A stretch of DNA of 64,000 bases. It comes from Opitutus sp. GAS368. Lineage in GTDB: Bacteria > Verrucomicrobiota > Verrucomicrobiia > Opitutales > Opitutaceae. The position numbers and the translations under genes were made by a program. The notes beneath the pieces are model-generated. The model worked only from the letters and a program-made list of their open reading frames with translations, was not told the DNA's origin and searched no databases. The stretch is taken from the NCBI RefSeq assembly GCF_900104925.1, contig NZ_LT629735.1:1396291-1460290 (forward strand). Reading direction: 5' to 3'. Positions 50,695 to 59,038 of the stretch are shown piece after piece (within the stretch, counting starts at the first letter, position 1; each line of letters opens with the position of its first letter).

Positions 50695-52625
50695 AGCGGA
50701 TTGTCGCGCTGCTGCTGCTGGCCGGCGCGCTCCGTGCCGCGGGCCCGCTCGACCCGGCGCTGCCGGAATATAAACCGGAACAGACGGTTCGCGGCGGGCT
50801 CAACAGCGTCGGTGACGACGCGATCGAGCCGCTCATGAACGCCTGGCTCGCGGCCTTTCAGAAGCACCAGCCCGGCGTCACCCGCGGGGAACGCTGGGCG
50901 CACCCCGGCGGCGCGGCGGCCTTCGGCGCGCTCATGCTGGAGACGACCGACGTGGCCCCGCTCGGCCGCGAACCGTGGCCCGCCGAGCTCGCGCCCTACG
51001 GCCACCAGTTCAAGGGCGACATGATGAAGGAACCGCTGCTCGTCCGCGTGGGCACCGGCGGCTTCACGCCGGCCGGGCAGTCCGGCGCGCTCGCGGTCTA
51101 CGTCAACGCCGCCAATCCGCTGGCGCAACTCTCGCTCGCGCAGCTCGACGCCCTCTTCGGTGCGCAGCGCAAACGCGGCGGCCGCGCCCCGTTGCTCACC
51201 TGGGGCCAGCTCGGCCTGGCTGGCGAGTGGGCCGACCGGCCGGTCGTCGCGGTGGCGATGCCGGACTACTCGACCCTGGCGCTCGTCTTCCAGCATCGCG
51301 TGCTACAGGATGGCCTGTGGACCGCCGGGCTGGAAATCGCGCCCAACCCGGCCGCCGCGCTGCAGAAAGTGGCGGCCACGCCGGGTGCGATCGCCTTCGC
51401 CGGCTTCATGGACGCCCCGGGCACGAAGACCCTCGCGCTCGCCGAAGCCGACCCCGGGCCATTCGTCACCGCGTCCGAGGCGACGGTCGCGAACCACACC
51501 TACCCCCTCACCCGCGATCTCTACCTCGCGGTGAACCAGCGCCCGGGCGCACCGCTGCCGCAGAAGACGAAGGAGTTCCTCGCCTTCGTGCTCAGCCGCG
51601 AGGGCCAGCAGATAGTCGCGGACTACAAATACTTCTTCGCCCTGAACGCCCCCGCCGCCGCGGTGGAGCGCGCCAAGCTCGCCGGTTATCTCGCCCCGGT
51701 CGATCCGGCCATCGCGTCCTACCGCGCGACCGCGCAGGTCAGCGGCCCGATCGCCAACGTCGGCAGCGACGGCATGGAATCGCTCATGGAAAAATGGATG
51801 GCGGCCTTCACCCGGCTCCAGCCCGGCGTGCACCGCGGCGCGCGCTGGTCCCACCAGGGCACGTTGAACGGCTACCAGGCGCTGCTCGCCGGCGAGACCG
51901 ACCTCGCGCCGATGGGCCGCGAACTGTGGCCGGGCGAGAAGGTCATCTACCAGGCCGTGCGCGGCCAGCCCGAGCCGCTCGAGATCCGCGTGGCACGCGG
52001 CGGCTTCAACACCCCGCAGCGCACCACGGCGCAGGCCATCTTTGTGAACGAGCACAACCCGCTCGCCGGCCTGACCGTGCCGCAGATCGACGCGATCTTC
52101 GGCCGCGAGCGCCGGCAGGGCTCGCCCGCGGCCATCACCACCTGGGGCCAGCTCGGCCTCACCGGCGAATGGGCGGACCGGCCGATCACGATTTACGTGC
52201 CCTATCGCATCGCACCCAACTCGATGTCCGTCCAGATTTCCGTGCTCAAGGGCGGCGCCTGGAGTCCCGCCGTGCACGAGGGCTCGATCGCCGAGGTCGC
52301 CGCGGCCGTGGCGCGCGAGCCGGGCGCGATCGCCTTCGGCGGCTTCGAGGAAGGCGGCCCGGGCCTGCGCCCTGTTCCGGTCGCCGCGAAAACGGGCGGC
52401 GCCTTCATCGCCGGCAATGCCGCCGACGTCGCGAGCGGCCGCTATCCGCTCACGCGCTACATGTATATCCGCCTGAACCGCGAGCCGGGCCGGCCGCTGC
52501 CGCCGCAAGTCCGCGAGTTCCTGCGCTTCATCCTCAGCCGCGAGGGCCAGGAGTTCATCCCGACCTCGGCCTATTTCCCGCTCCGCGCCGACGAGGTGGC
52601 GGCAGAGCTGGCGAAACTGGAGTAG
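50691..52625 (+). CDS. tandem double-domain PstS-like binding protein
   Basis: 644 residues: signal peptide (1-17, IVALLLLAGALRAAG) then two complete binding-protein domains (about 25-335 and 345-640). Each starts with a SVGDDAIEPLMNAW- or NVGSDGMESLMEKW-type helix, has APLGREPWP or APMGRELWP in place of the usual SRE motif, carries LTWGQLGLAGEWADRP or ITTWGQLGLTGEWADRP, and ends YPLTRDLYLAVNQRPG or YPLTRYMYIRLNREPG plus FVLSREGQQIV or FILSREGQEFI. A two-domain PstS-like polypeptide is unusual; the phosphate-binding loop (GSGTG-like) reads HPGGAAAFGAL and HQGTLNGYQAL. GTG start overlaps the previous stop (GTGA). Likely co-translated with the single-domain protein. Confidence 0.85.
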   Translation: MKRIVALLLLAGALRAAGPLDPALPEYKPEQTVRGGLNSVGDDAIEPLMNAWLAAFQKHQPGVTRGERWAHPGGAAAFGALMLETTDVAPLGREPWPAELAPYGHQFKGDMMKEPLLVRVGTGGFTPAGQSGALAVYVNAANPLAQLSLAQLDALFGAQRKRGGRAPLLTWGQLGLAGEWADRPVVAVAMPDYSTLALVFQHRVLQDGLWTAGLEIAPNPAAALQKVAATPGAIAFAGFMDAPGTKTLALAEADPGPFVTASEATVANHTYPLTRDLYLAVNQRPGAPLPQKTKEFLAFVLSREGQQIVADYKYFFALNAPAAAVERAKLAGYLAPVDPAIASYRATAQVSGPIANVGSDGMESLMEKWMAAFTRLQPGVHRGARWSHQGTLNGYQALLAGETDLAPMGRELWPGEKVIYQAVRGQPEPLEIRVARGGFNTPQRTTAQAIFVNEHNPLAGLTVPQIDAIFGRERRQGSPAAITTWGQLGLTGEWADRPITIYVPYRIAPNSMSVQISVLKGGAWSPAVHEGSIAEVAAAVAREPGAIAFGGFEEGGPGLRPVPVAAKTGGAFIAGNAADVASGRYPLTRYMYIRLNREPGRPLPPQVREFLRFILSREGQEFIPTSAYFPLRADEVAAELAKLE

Positions 52626-52709
52626 CGGCCGGCGGCGAGTATCACCAGCGCCCTCCGTCTTTGCTCATGTCTCTCCACTCCCATCCCTCAATCCTCAACT
52701 GATCCGTCC

Positions 52710-53522
52710 ATGTCCGATTCCACATCCTTCGCGGGCAACATCGGCCGGTTCACCGGCTTCGCGGACCGGTATGACCGTCATCGCGCGGGTCCGCCCCCGG
52801 CGCTGGCTGACCTGGTCCGGCAATACGCGGGATCCACGACGCCCGGCCTGGTGGTTGACCTCGGCAGCGGCACGGGGCTCTCGACGCGCTATTGGGCCGA
52901 CAAGGCGGCGCGCGTCATCGGGATCGAGCCGACGCCCGACATGCGCCGCCAGGCCGAGAAAGTCACCACGGCCCCGAATGTCTCCTTTCGCGCCGGCTTT
53001 TCCCACGAGACCGGACTGGAAACCGGGAGCGCCGATCTCGTCATCTGCATGCAGGCCTTGCACTGGATGGAACCGGCCGGGACCTTCGCCGAGGCCGGCC
53101 GCCTCCTCCGGCCCGGCGGGATCTTCGTGGTGTGCGACTACGAGTGGCCGCCCACGACCGCATCGTGGGAAGCCGACCAGGCCTTTGACGCCTGCTTCCG
53201 GGCGGGCCGCCGCCTCGAGCAGGCCCGCGGCCTGGTGCACAACCTCCGGCACTGGGACAAATCCGGCCACGCCACCCGGATGCGGGAGAGCGGCCGTTTC
53301 CGTTTCGTGAAGGAATCGGCCGTGCATCACCTCGATCGCTGCAATGCGGAGCGCCATATCGGCCTGCTGCTCTGCCAGGGATTCATCATGGCGCTGCTGC
53401 GCGGCGGCGTCACCGAGGACGAACTGGGCATCACGCAATTCCGCACCGTGACGCAACGCACCCTCGGCGACGAGCCGCGGCCGATGATCTGGAACGCCAC
53501 CGTGCTGCTGGGCGTCGCCTGA
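52710..53522 (+). CDS. class I SAM-dependent methyltransferase, paralog of the one at 46462
   Basis: Protein of 270 residues with SAM motif I LVVDLGSGTGLSTRYWADKA, post-I acidic GIEPTPDMRRQAEKV and CMQALHWMEPAGTFAEAGRL. Identical order of motifs with the copy at 46462, including KSGHATRMRESGRFRFVKES or KAGHLARMEASGCFRYVKEI and the end NLGEAPRP or TLGDEPRP. Motif I here has Ser for Cys. It starts at an ATG 84 bases after the tandem PstS-like gene; no clear terminator lies between, so it may be part of the same transcript. Substrate unknown. The duplication, one copy on either side of the two-component and PstS-like genes, suggests segmental duplication within this cluster. Confidence 0.88.
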   Translation: MSDSTSFAGNIGRFTGFADRYDRHRAGPPPALADLVRQYAGSTTPGLVVDLGSGTGLSTRYWADKAARVIGIEPTPDMRRQAEKVTTAPNVSFRAGFSHETGLETGSADLVICMQALHWMEPAGTFAEAGRLLRPGGIFVVCDYEWPPTTASWEADQAFDACFRAGRRLEQARGLVHNLRHWDKSGHATRMRESGRFRFVKESAVHHLDRCNAERHIGLLLCQGFIMALLRGGVTEDELGITQFRTVTQRTLGDEPRPMIWNATVLLGVA

Positions 53523-53529
53523 TCGCGCG

Positions 53530-54015
53530 TCAGCCGGCCGGTGGCACCAGCGCCGCCTCCATGGCTTGGCGCAGTTCCATCTGCTTGAGCGCGTAATTTT
53601 CCAGGGCGACATCCTCCGCGGTCGCCGGCACCCACTTGTGGACCAGCGCGGGAGCCCCCGTCGAACTCACCGCCACAAAGACCATCGTGCACCGGGTGGT
53701 CTCGGTCAACCCGCCCTCGCGGGGATCGCCCGCCCGCACCGTGATGGCGATGTGCATGCTGGTGCGGCCCGTGTGGATGAGTCGCGCATTCACTTCCACC
53801 AGGTAGCCGATGAGGATGGGATGCAGGAAACGGATGCCGCCGACATAGACCGTCACGCAGTAGTGTCCGCTCCAGCTGACCGCGCAGGCGTAGCCGGCCT
53901 GGTCGATCCACCGCATGACGGCGCCGCCGTGGACCTTGCCGCCAAAGTTCACGTCGCCCGGCTCGGCGAGGAAGCGCAGGGTGATTTCGCGGGTGGCTTT
54001 GGCCGGGGTGGTCAT
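53530..54015 (-). CDS. acyl-CoA thioesterase (hotdog fold)
   Basis: Cytoplasmic acyl-CoA hydrolase of 161 residues, single hotdog domain of the YciA/cytosolic acyl-CoA thioesterase group. Signature residues: PGDVNFGGKVHGGAVMRWID with the catalytic-region Asn and the HGG turn, CVTVYVGGIRFLHPILIGYL, VEVNARLIHTGRTSMHI, and TTRCTMVFVAV. Preferred acyl chain cannot be told from sequence. It lies convergently against the methyltransferase gene (8 bases between stops) and 19 bases downstream of the outer-membrane protein of the RND operon on the same strand, so it could be the last gene of that transcript, though its function does not obviously relate. Confidence 0.9.
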   Translation of the reverse strand: MTTPAKATREITLRFLAEPGDVNFGGKVHGGAVMRWIDQAGYACAVSWSGHYCVTVYVGGIRFLHPILIGYLVEVNARLIHTGRTSMHIAITVRAGDPREGGLTETTRCTMVFVAVSSTGAPALVHKWVPATAEDVALENYALKQMELRQAMEAALVPPAG

Positions 54016-54034
54016 GGTCGGCTGGGCTGGGGGC

Positions 54035-54799
54035 TTACCACGGCACCTCGAAGATAAACTTCAGCGTCCAACGATCGGCGCTGCTGGTGAGACCGCGCCC
54101 GATGCCGCAGTTGAAGACCCAGGGATGGAGGTCGACGTCGAAGGCCGCATAAAGCGTGTGAGCCTGCGCCGCCGAGGGCAGCGCCCGGCCGAGCCGGCCG
54201 AAGTCGGCGTAATATTCCGGCCCGAAGGAAACGCCACGGACGATTTCCCGCGCGGCCTTCAGTTGCAGTTCCGTCTCGGGCCGGCCGCTCTTGTCCGGGC
54301 CGCTGAGGCCCCAGCCGAGCACGGGATTCGCCGCCAGCAGCCAGCCGGGGGCGCGGTAGCCGGCCATCGTCCGCAATTCGAAGCCCCACTGCGCCTGGTC
54401 AAAGCGGGCTTGGAGGTAGGACAGTTCGCCATTGAGTCCGAAGAACCAGCCGCCGAGCTTCTCGTCGGGCAGCACGGGCAGCCACTTGAGCCGGACCTTG
54501 GAGCCGGCCAGGAGATAGGATCCGCCGCCCGTGCGCTCCGCGGGCAGGTAGAGCCCCGCCTCGAACCCGTGGGGCAATCCATAGGAAAATTCCGGCGTCA
54601 GGCGCAGCCCGTGCTGCGGCGTGATTTCGCCGGGATAGTCGGGCGTGTCGCGCCCCTGCAGGGTCGTGTTGACGTGCAGCTCCAGCCCGAATTTGCCCGG
54701 CGCGTTGAGGTCGTCGGTGTAAACCTGGATCTCGTCGATCATCACGCCGGAGAGCCGGCCCGCCGCGAACGCCAGGAGCAGCAAAAGGCGGCAGTTCAC
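54035..54799 (-). CDS. outer-membrane beta-barrel protein linked to RND operon
   Basis: Exported 254-residue protein with signal peptide (1-19, LLLLLAFAAGRLSG) and alternating strand pattern (LELHVNTTLQGRDTPDYPGE, LTPEFSYGLPHGFEAGLYLP, SKVRLKWLPVLPDEKLGGWF, FGLNGELSYLQA) ending with an aromatic-rich C terminus (WTLKFIFEVPW). It resembles the 'transporter' or MetA-pathway type barrels of unknown function found in Proteobacteria. Translation starts at a GTG overlapping the stop of the RND pump (GTGA), so it belongs to the efflux operon. Its role there is unknown; an accessory outer-membrane component is a possibility, since the operon already has a TolC-like factor. Confidence 0.72.
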   Translation of the reverse strand: MNCRLLLLLAFAAGRLSGVMIDEIQVYTDDLNAPGKFGLELHVNTTLQGRDTPDYPGEITPQHGLRLTPEFSYGLPHGFEAGLYLPAERTGGGSYLLAGSKVRLKWLPVLPDEKLGGWFFGLNGELSYLQARFDQAQWGFELRTMAGYRAPGWLLAANPVLGWGLSGPDKSGRPETELQLKAAREIVRGVSFGPEYYADFGRLGRALPSAAQAHTLYAAFDVDLHPWVFNCGIGRGLTSSADRWTLKFIFEVPW

Positions 54800-57700
54800 G
54801 GGGACGAAACCGCGGCGGCGGCGGGCGGCGGGGACGCGGGCGAGCGCAGCGACAGGAGCACGGGGAGCATGATGAGCACGACGGGCATCTGGAGGACGAG
54901 CCCCGAAATGATCGCGATGGCCAGCGGCTGCTGCATGGCGGAGCCGGCGCCGATGCCGAGGGCGAGCGGGAGGAGCGCGAGGATCGCCGCGAAGGTGGTC
55001 ATGGCGATCGGCCGCATGCGGTTCACGCCGGCCTCGATCAGGGCCTGGTGCGGCGGCAGGTCATCGGGCAGCGAGACGAGCTCGGACACATAGAAGATGG
55101 CCACCTCGGTGGCGATGCCGACGATCATGGTCATGCCCATCATCGAGGAGATGTTCAGCTCGGTGTTGGTCAGCCACAGCCCGATGGTCACGGCCGAGAG
55201 GGCCAGCAGCGTGCAGCCGAGCATGGCGAAGGCCGTGCGGAAGCTTTCGTAGAGGAAGAGCAGCAGCAGGAACACCAGCGCGACGGCACCGCCGAACACG
55301 GCGATGAGCCCGCTGAACGCCTTCTGCTGCTCGGCATAGGTGCCACCCAGCGCGAAATACACCCCGCGCGGCACGAGGCCCGGTTTGGCGAGCGCCGCCT
55401 GCACGTCGCGGATGGTCGAACCCAGGTCGCGGCCGCTGATGCGGCCGGTCACGGGGATCATCCGCTTGAGGTCGTCACGCACGATCTGCGGCTGGCCGAT
55501 GACCGGTGTGATCTCGGCCACGCGCTGCAGCGGAAAGAAATGCCCGTCCGGCGCGCGAATCCGGAGCTGGGCGACGTTTTCCGCCGTGCGACGGTTCTTT
55601 TCGGGAATCCACGCGCGGATGCCGACCAGCTTGGGTCCGCTCTCGACGCTGGTCGTGGTGGTCGAGCCGGTGAGCAGGGCGTTCAGCGCCGTCGTGACCG
55701 AATCGGGGTCCATGCCCTCCAGGGCGGCTTTCGCCCGGTCGACGCTGATGGTGAGGGCGTCGCCGGCGAGCACGATGCCGCTCTTCACGTCGACGACGCC
55801 GGTGATCTTGCCGATGGTGGCGGCCACCTGCGGCGCCGTCGTTTCCAGCAGCTTGGCGTCGTCGGAATAGAGCTTGATCTCGATCGGCTGCGGCACCGCG
55901 GTGAGGTCGCCGATCAGGTCCTCCATCAGCTGGGCCATCTCGATCTCGAGGCCGGGAACCTTCTGCTCGACCTCCTTGCGCACGTCGTCCATCACCTCGT
56001 CGATGTCGCGGCGGGGCTGCGGCTTGAGGCGGACGAAGAAGTCGCCCTCGTTGGCCTCGGTCAGGCCGCCGCCGAGTTGGAGCCCGGTGCGGCGCGAGTA
56101 GGTCTGCACCTCGGGGGTTTCCTGGAGCACGGCCTCCACCTGGCGGAGCAGGCGGTCGGTCTCGGTGAGCGAGGTGCCGGAAGGCGCGCGGTAATCGAGG
56201 ATGAACCCGCCCTCGTCCATGGAGGGCATGAAGCCCGAGCCGACGCGCTGGTAGCACAGCCAGGCGGCAAGCAGCAGGGGCACGATCCCCAGGAGCACCA
56301 GCGAAGGGCGGACGAGCACGCGGCGCATGAGGGCCGCATACCCGCGGTGGACGCGGGCGGTGAACGGCCCCCCCTCCTCCTGCTCCGCATCCTTTTCGCC
56401 CAGGAAGTGGTCGGTCAGGATGGGCACCGCGAGCCAGGCGATGAGGAACGAGATGACCAGGCTGGCCGCCATCGTGAGCGAAAGCGCCTTGAAGAAGGAG
56501 CCGGTCACGCCGGAGAGGAACGCGAGCGGCGCGAAGATGACGATGGTCGAGAGCGAAGAACCCACGAGCGGGCGGGTGAACTCCGCCGCGGCGGACCAGA
56601 CCCGGCCGCGGTGCGCGCCGTGCACGCCGCGCAGCCGGCGCACGATGTGCTCCACCATCACGATGGCATCGTCGATGATGAGGCCGACCGCCGCCGCCAT
56701 GCCGCCGAGCGTCATGATGTTGAAGCTGCTGTTGAGCACCTTGAGCAGCAGCACGGTGGCCGCCAGCGACGCCGGCACGCACACCATCGCGATCAGGGTG
56801 ATCTTGCCGTTGCGCAGGAAGACAAACAGCACGGCGCCGGCGAGCAGCACGCCGATCAGCACCGCGTCGCGCACGCTGTCGGCGGAGCTGACGATGAGTT
56901 CGCTCTGGTCATACCAGTTGGCGATCTTGACGCCGCGCGGCAGCTGGCCGCGGTAGTCGCGGAGCAGCGCCTGCACGTCGCGGGCGATCTGCACGGTGTT
57001 GGCGTCGGGCTGCTGGTAGACCTGGAAGATGACCGCGTCGCGACCGTCGGCCGTCACGCGCGTCCATTGCGGCACGGTGCCGAGCTCGACCGTGCCGACG
57101 TCCTCGACGCGCAGCACACCGGACGGCCCCTTGAGCAGGACGGTCTCGCCGATCTGGTCGATGCTGTGAAAGCGGCTGTCGGCCAGGGCCAGGTAAAGCT
57201 TGTAGTGATCCTCCAGCTTGCCGACCGCGCTGATGGTGTTGGCCGCCGAAAGCGCCTTGGCCACGTCGTCCAGCGTCAGGCCGTGGGCCTGCAGCCGGGC
57301 CGGATCGATGGTCACGCGGTATTCCGCCTGGGCGCCGCCCATCACGGCGACCTTGGCGACACCGGGGACGGTGGAAAGCAGCGGGCGCAGCTGGTAATAG
57401 GCGATGTCCCGCAGCGCGGTGAGCGACTGCTTCTCGGAGGTCAGCGTGTAGGCGACAGTCGGAAACACCGTCGGGTCCATGCGCCGCACCTCGAACTTGG
57501 TGCCGGCCGGCAGGGCCGAGAGCGTCTGGTTGATCGCCGACTCGACCTGCAGCATGGCGGAGATCATGTCCTGGCCCCACTCGAAGTTGATGGAGATCTC
57601 GGAGCTGCCGCGGCTGGAGTTCGAGCGCAGGCTGCGCAGGCCGGGCACGGAGCGCACGGCCTCCTCGACCGGCATCGTGACCTCGACGGTCATGCGCTCG

Positions 57701-57867
57701 GCCGGGCGGTCGCCGGCGTCGAGGCTCACGACGATGCGCGGAAACTGGACGTGCGGGAACAGCGCCACCGGCAGGGTCCACGCCGCAAAGCCGCCGCCGA
57801 TGACCAGCAGGCCGAGAAGAAACAGCACCGAGCGCCGGTGCGCCTGCATCCATGCGACAAAATTCAC
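54796..57867 (-). CDS. RND efflux pump inner-membrane transporter
   Basis: Proton-driven tripartite efflux pump subunit of 1023 residues, twelve membrane spans and two large periplasmic loops. Family features: N-terminal LFPHVQFPRIVVSLDAGDRP, porter motifs VPGLRSLRSNSSRGSSEISI and VPGVAKVAVMGGAQAEYRV, TM4 with paired acidic residues (GLIIDDAIVMVEH), MDEGGFILDYRAPSGTSLTE, and TM10-11 segment TMIVGIATEVAIFYVSELVS. The acidic pair in TM4 shows proton coupling. The layout is between the heavy-metal (CzcA) and hydrophobe (AcrB) groups, so substrate is not assigned. Starts at a GTG overlapping the adaptor stop (GTGA) and overlaps the following barrel gene in the same way: a tightly coupled operon. 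Confidence 0.94.
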   Translation of the reverse strand: MNFVAWMQAHRRSVLFLLGLLVIGGGFAAWTLPVALFPHVQFPRIVVSLDAGDRPAERMTVEVTMPVEEAVRSVPGLRSLRSNSSRGSSEISINFEWGQDMISAMLQVESAINQTLSALPAGTKFEVRRMDPTVFPTVAYTLTSEKQSLTALRDIAYYQLRPLLSTVPGVAKVAVMGGAQAEYRVTIDPARLQAHGLTLDDVAKALSAANTISAVGKLEDHYKLYLALADSRFHSIDQIGETVLLKGPSGVLRVEDVGTVELGTVPQWTRVTADGRDAVIFQVYQQPDANTVQIARDVQALLRDYRGQLPRGVKIANWYDQSELIVSSADSVRDAVLIGVLLAGAVLFVFLRNGKITLIAMVCVPASLAATVLLLKVLNSSFNIMTLGGMAAAVGLIIDDAIVMVEHIVRRLRGVHGAHRGRVWSAAAEFTRPLVGSSLSTIVIFAPLAFLSGVTGSFFKALSLTMAASLVISFLIAWLAVPILTDHFLGEKDAEQEEGGPFTARVHRGYAALMRRVLVRPSLVLLGIVPLLLAAWLCYQRVGSGFMPSMDEGGFILDYRAPSGTSLTETDRLLRQVEAVLQETPEVQTYSRRTGLQLGGGLTEANEGDFFVRLKPQPRRDIDEVMDDVRKEVEQKVPGLEIEMAQLMEDLIGDLTAVPQPIEIKLYSDDAKLLETTAPQVAATIGKITGVVDVKSGIVLAGDALTISVDRAKAALEGMDPDSVTTALNALLTGSTTTTSVESGPKLVGIRAWIPEKNRRTAENVAQLRIRAPDGHFFPLQRVAEITPVIGQPQIVRDDLKRMIPVTGRISGRDLGSTIRDVQAALAKPGLVPRGVYFALGGTYAEQQKAFSGLIAVFGGAVALVFLLLLFLYESFRTAFAMLGCTLLALSAVTIGLWLTNTELNISSMMGMTMIVGIATEVAIFYVSELVSLPDDLPPHQALIEAGVNRMRPIAMTTFAAILALLPLALGIGAGSAMQQPLAIAIISGLVLQMPVVLIMLPVLLSLRSPASPPPAAAAVSSP

Positions 57868-59030
57868 GGCTTGGCCTCCGTCGCGGGCTTCGCCTCGTCC
57901 TTGGCCTTGTCCCCGGCCTTTTTCTCGTCCGCCGGCTTGGCGGATTCCTTGGCGTCGTCCTTCTTGTCCTCCTTCTCCGGCGCCTGGATGGCCATGCCGT
58001 CCTCCAGTTCGTAGTTGCCCAGGGTGACGACGAGGTCGCCCGCCTTCAGGCCCTCGCCGATGACCTCCTGCAGCTCATCGGTGGCGAGGCCGAGCTTCAC
58101 CTCGTGCCGCACGGCCTTGCCGTCCTTCACGGTGAAGATGACCTGCTTGTCGTCGTCCGGCAGCACGGCGCTGCGCGGCACAACCAGGGCGTGGTCCTTC
58201 TTCTGCAATTCGATCTGCGCCCGCACGTGCTCACCGAGCAGGAGCGGGGCGCCGGCGGGAACCGCCGCGCGCACCTCGGCCGCGCCGGTGGCGGGGTCGA
58301 GCGCGGCCCCGGCCGTGCGCACGCTGGTGGAGACTTTTTCCGGCTCGGCGCGGTTGGAAGACTCGAGCGTCACCGCCTGGCCGGCGACGACCGCCACGAC
58401 GTCGGCCGCCTCCACCCCGAGGCGCGCCTCGAGCTGGCCGCCGGTGGAAACGGTGACCAGCGCGGTGCCGGTGGGAGCGAGGGCCCCCGCCAACAGGTCG
58501 AGCTTGCTGACCACGCCCGCCGCGGCCGCGGTGATGCGGCCGTCGCCGCCCAGGCCGCGCGCGGTGAAGCTGTCGGCCTTGAGCTTCGCGTCCTCCGCGG
58601 CCTGCCGGGCGGTGAGGAGCTCCTGGCGGTTGGCCAGCTTGAGGTCGTAACGCTCCTGGACGGCCGCGAGGGCCTTGGTCGCCAGCGCGGACAGGCTGCG
58701 CGCGGAATCGGCCGCGAGCTTCGCGTCCGGGCTCGGCTCGACCTCCAGCAGCACGTCGCCGGCGGCCACCGTGCTGCCGGCGCTGACATTGATCTTGCGC
58801 ACGAGGAGGTCGTAGGGGGCGGCCAGGACCTGCTCGCCCGACGGCGCGGCGGCCACGACGCCGAACACCTCGATGGTCTGGGCGATGGCCTGGTCGGCGA
58901 GCGCGACGGTCTCGACCTTGGCGGCGGGCTTGGCGCCTTCCTCCCCGGCGGCGGTGCCGTGCGGCTTGAGGAAATACCAGCCGAGCAGAACCACGGCCAG
59001 GACGGACACTGCGATCAGGATTTTTTTCAT
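57864..59030 (-). CDS. RND efflux periplasmic adaptor (HlyD/MFP family)
   Basis: Membrane-fusion protein of 388 residues. One N-terminal span (MKKILIAVSVLAVVLLGWYF), a lipoyl/barrel-sandwich region (VLAAPYDLLVRKINVSAGST, VAAGDVLLEVEPSPDAK), an alpha-hairpin (about 110-175, alanine-rich), a second half-lipoyl (AAAAGVVSKLDLLAGALAPT), beta-barrel (EARLGVEAADVVAVVAGQAV) and membrane-proximal domain (VVPRSAVLPDDDKQVIFTVK). A lysine/aspartate/alanine-rich tail (about 352-388) is unusual and may be disordered. Start: ATG at 59030. It lies 8 bases after the TolC-like gene and overlaps the pump gene, so it is the middle member of the operon. Confidence 0.93.
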   Translation of the reverse strand: MKKILIAVSVLAVVLLGWYFLKPHGTAAGEEGAKPAAKVETVALADQAIAQTIEVFGVVAAAPSGEQVLAAPYDLLVRKINVSAGSTVAAGDVLLEVEPSPDAKLAADSARSLSALATKALAAVQERYDLKLANRQELLTARQAAEDAKLKADSFTARGLGGDGRITAAAAGVVSKLDLLAGALAPTGTALVTVSTGGQLEARLGVEAADVVAVVAGQAVTLESSNRAEPEKVSTSVRTAGAALDPATGAAEVRAAVPAGAPLLLGEHVRAQIELQKKDHALVVPRSAVLPDDDKQVIFTVKDGKAVRHEVKLGLATDELQEVIGEGLKAGDLVVTLGNYELEDGMAIQAPEKEDKKDDAKESAKPADEKKAGDKAKDEAKPATEAKP

Positions 59031-59038
59031 GACGGAAA

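Noticed and set aside
49591-52625. Phosphate ABC operon (pstSCAB)
   Set aside because: Only binding-protein domains are present; no permease or ATPase gene is adjacent, and no Pho-box-like repeat was seen upstream.
55048-58014. Long open frame antisense to the RND pump
   Set aside because: Low-complexity Arg/Gly/His-rich translation, typical shadow of a GC-rich gene; the minus-strand pump is unmistakable.
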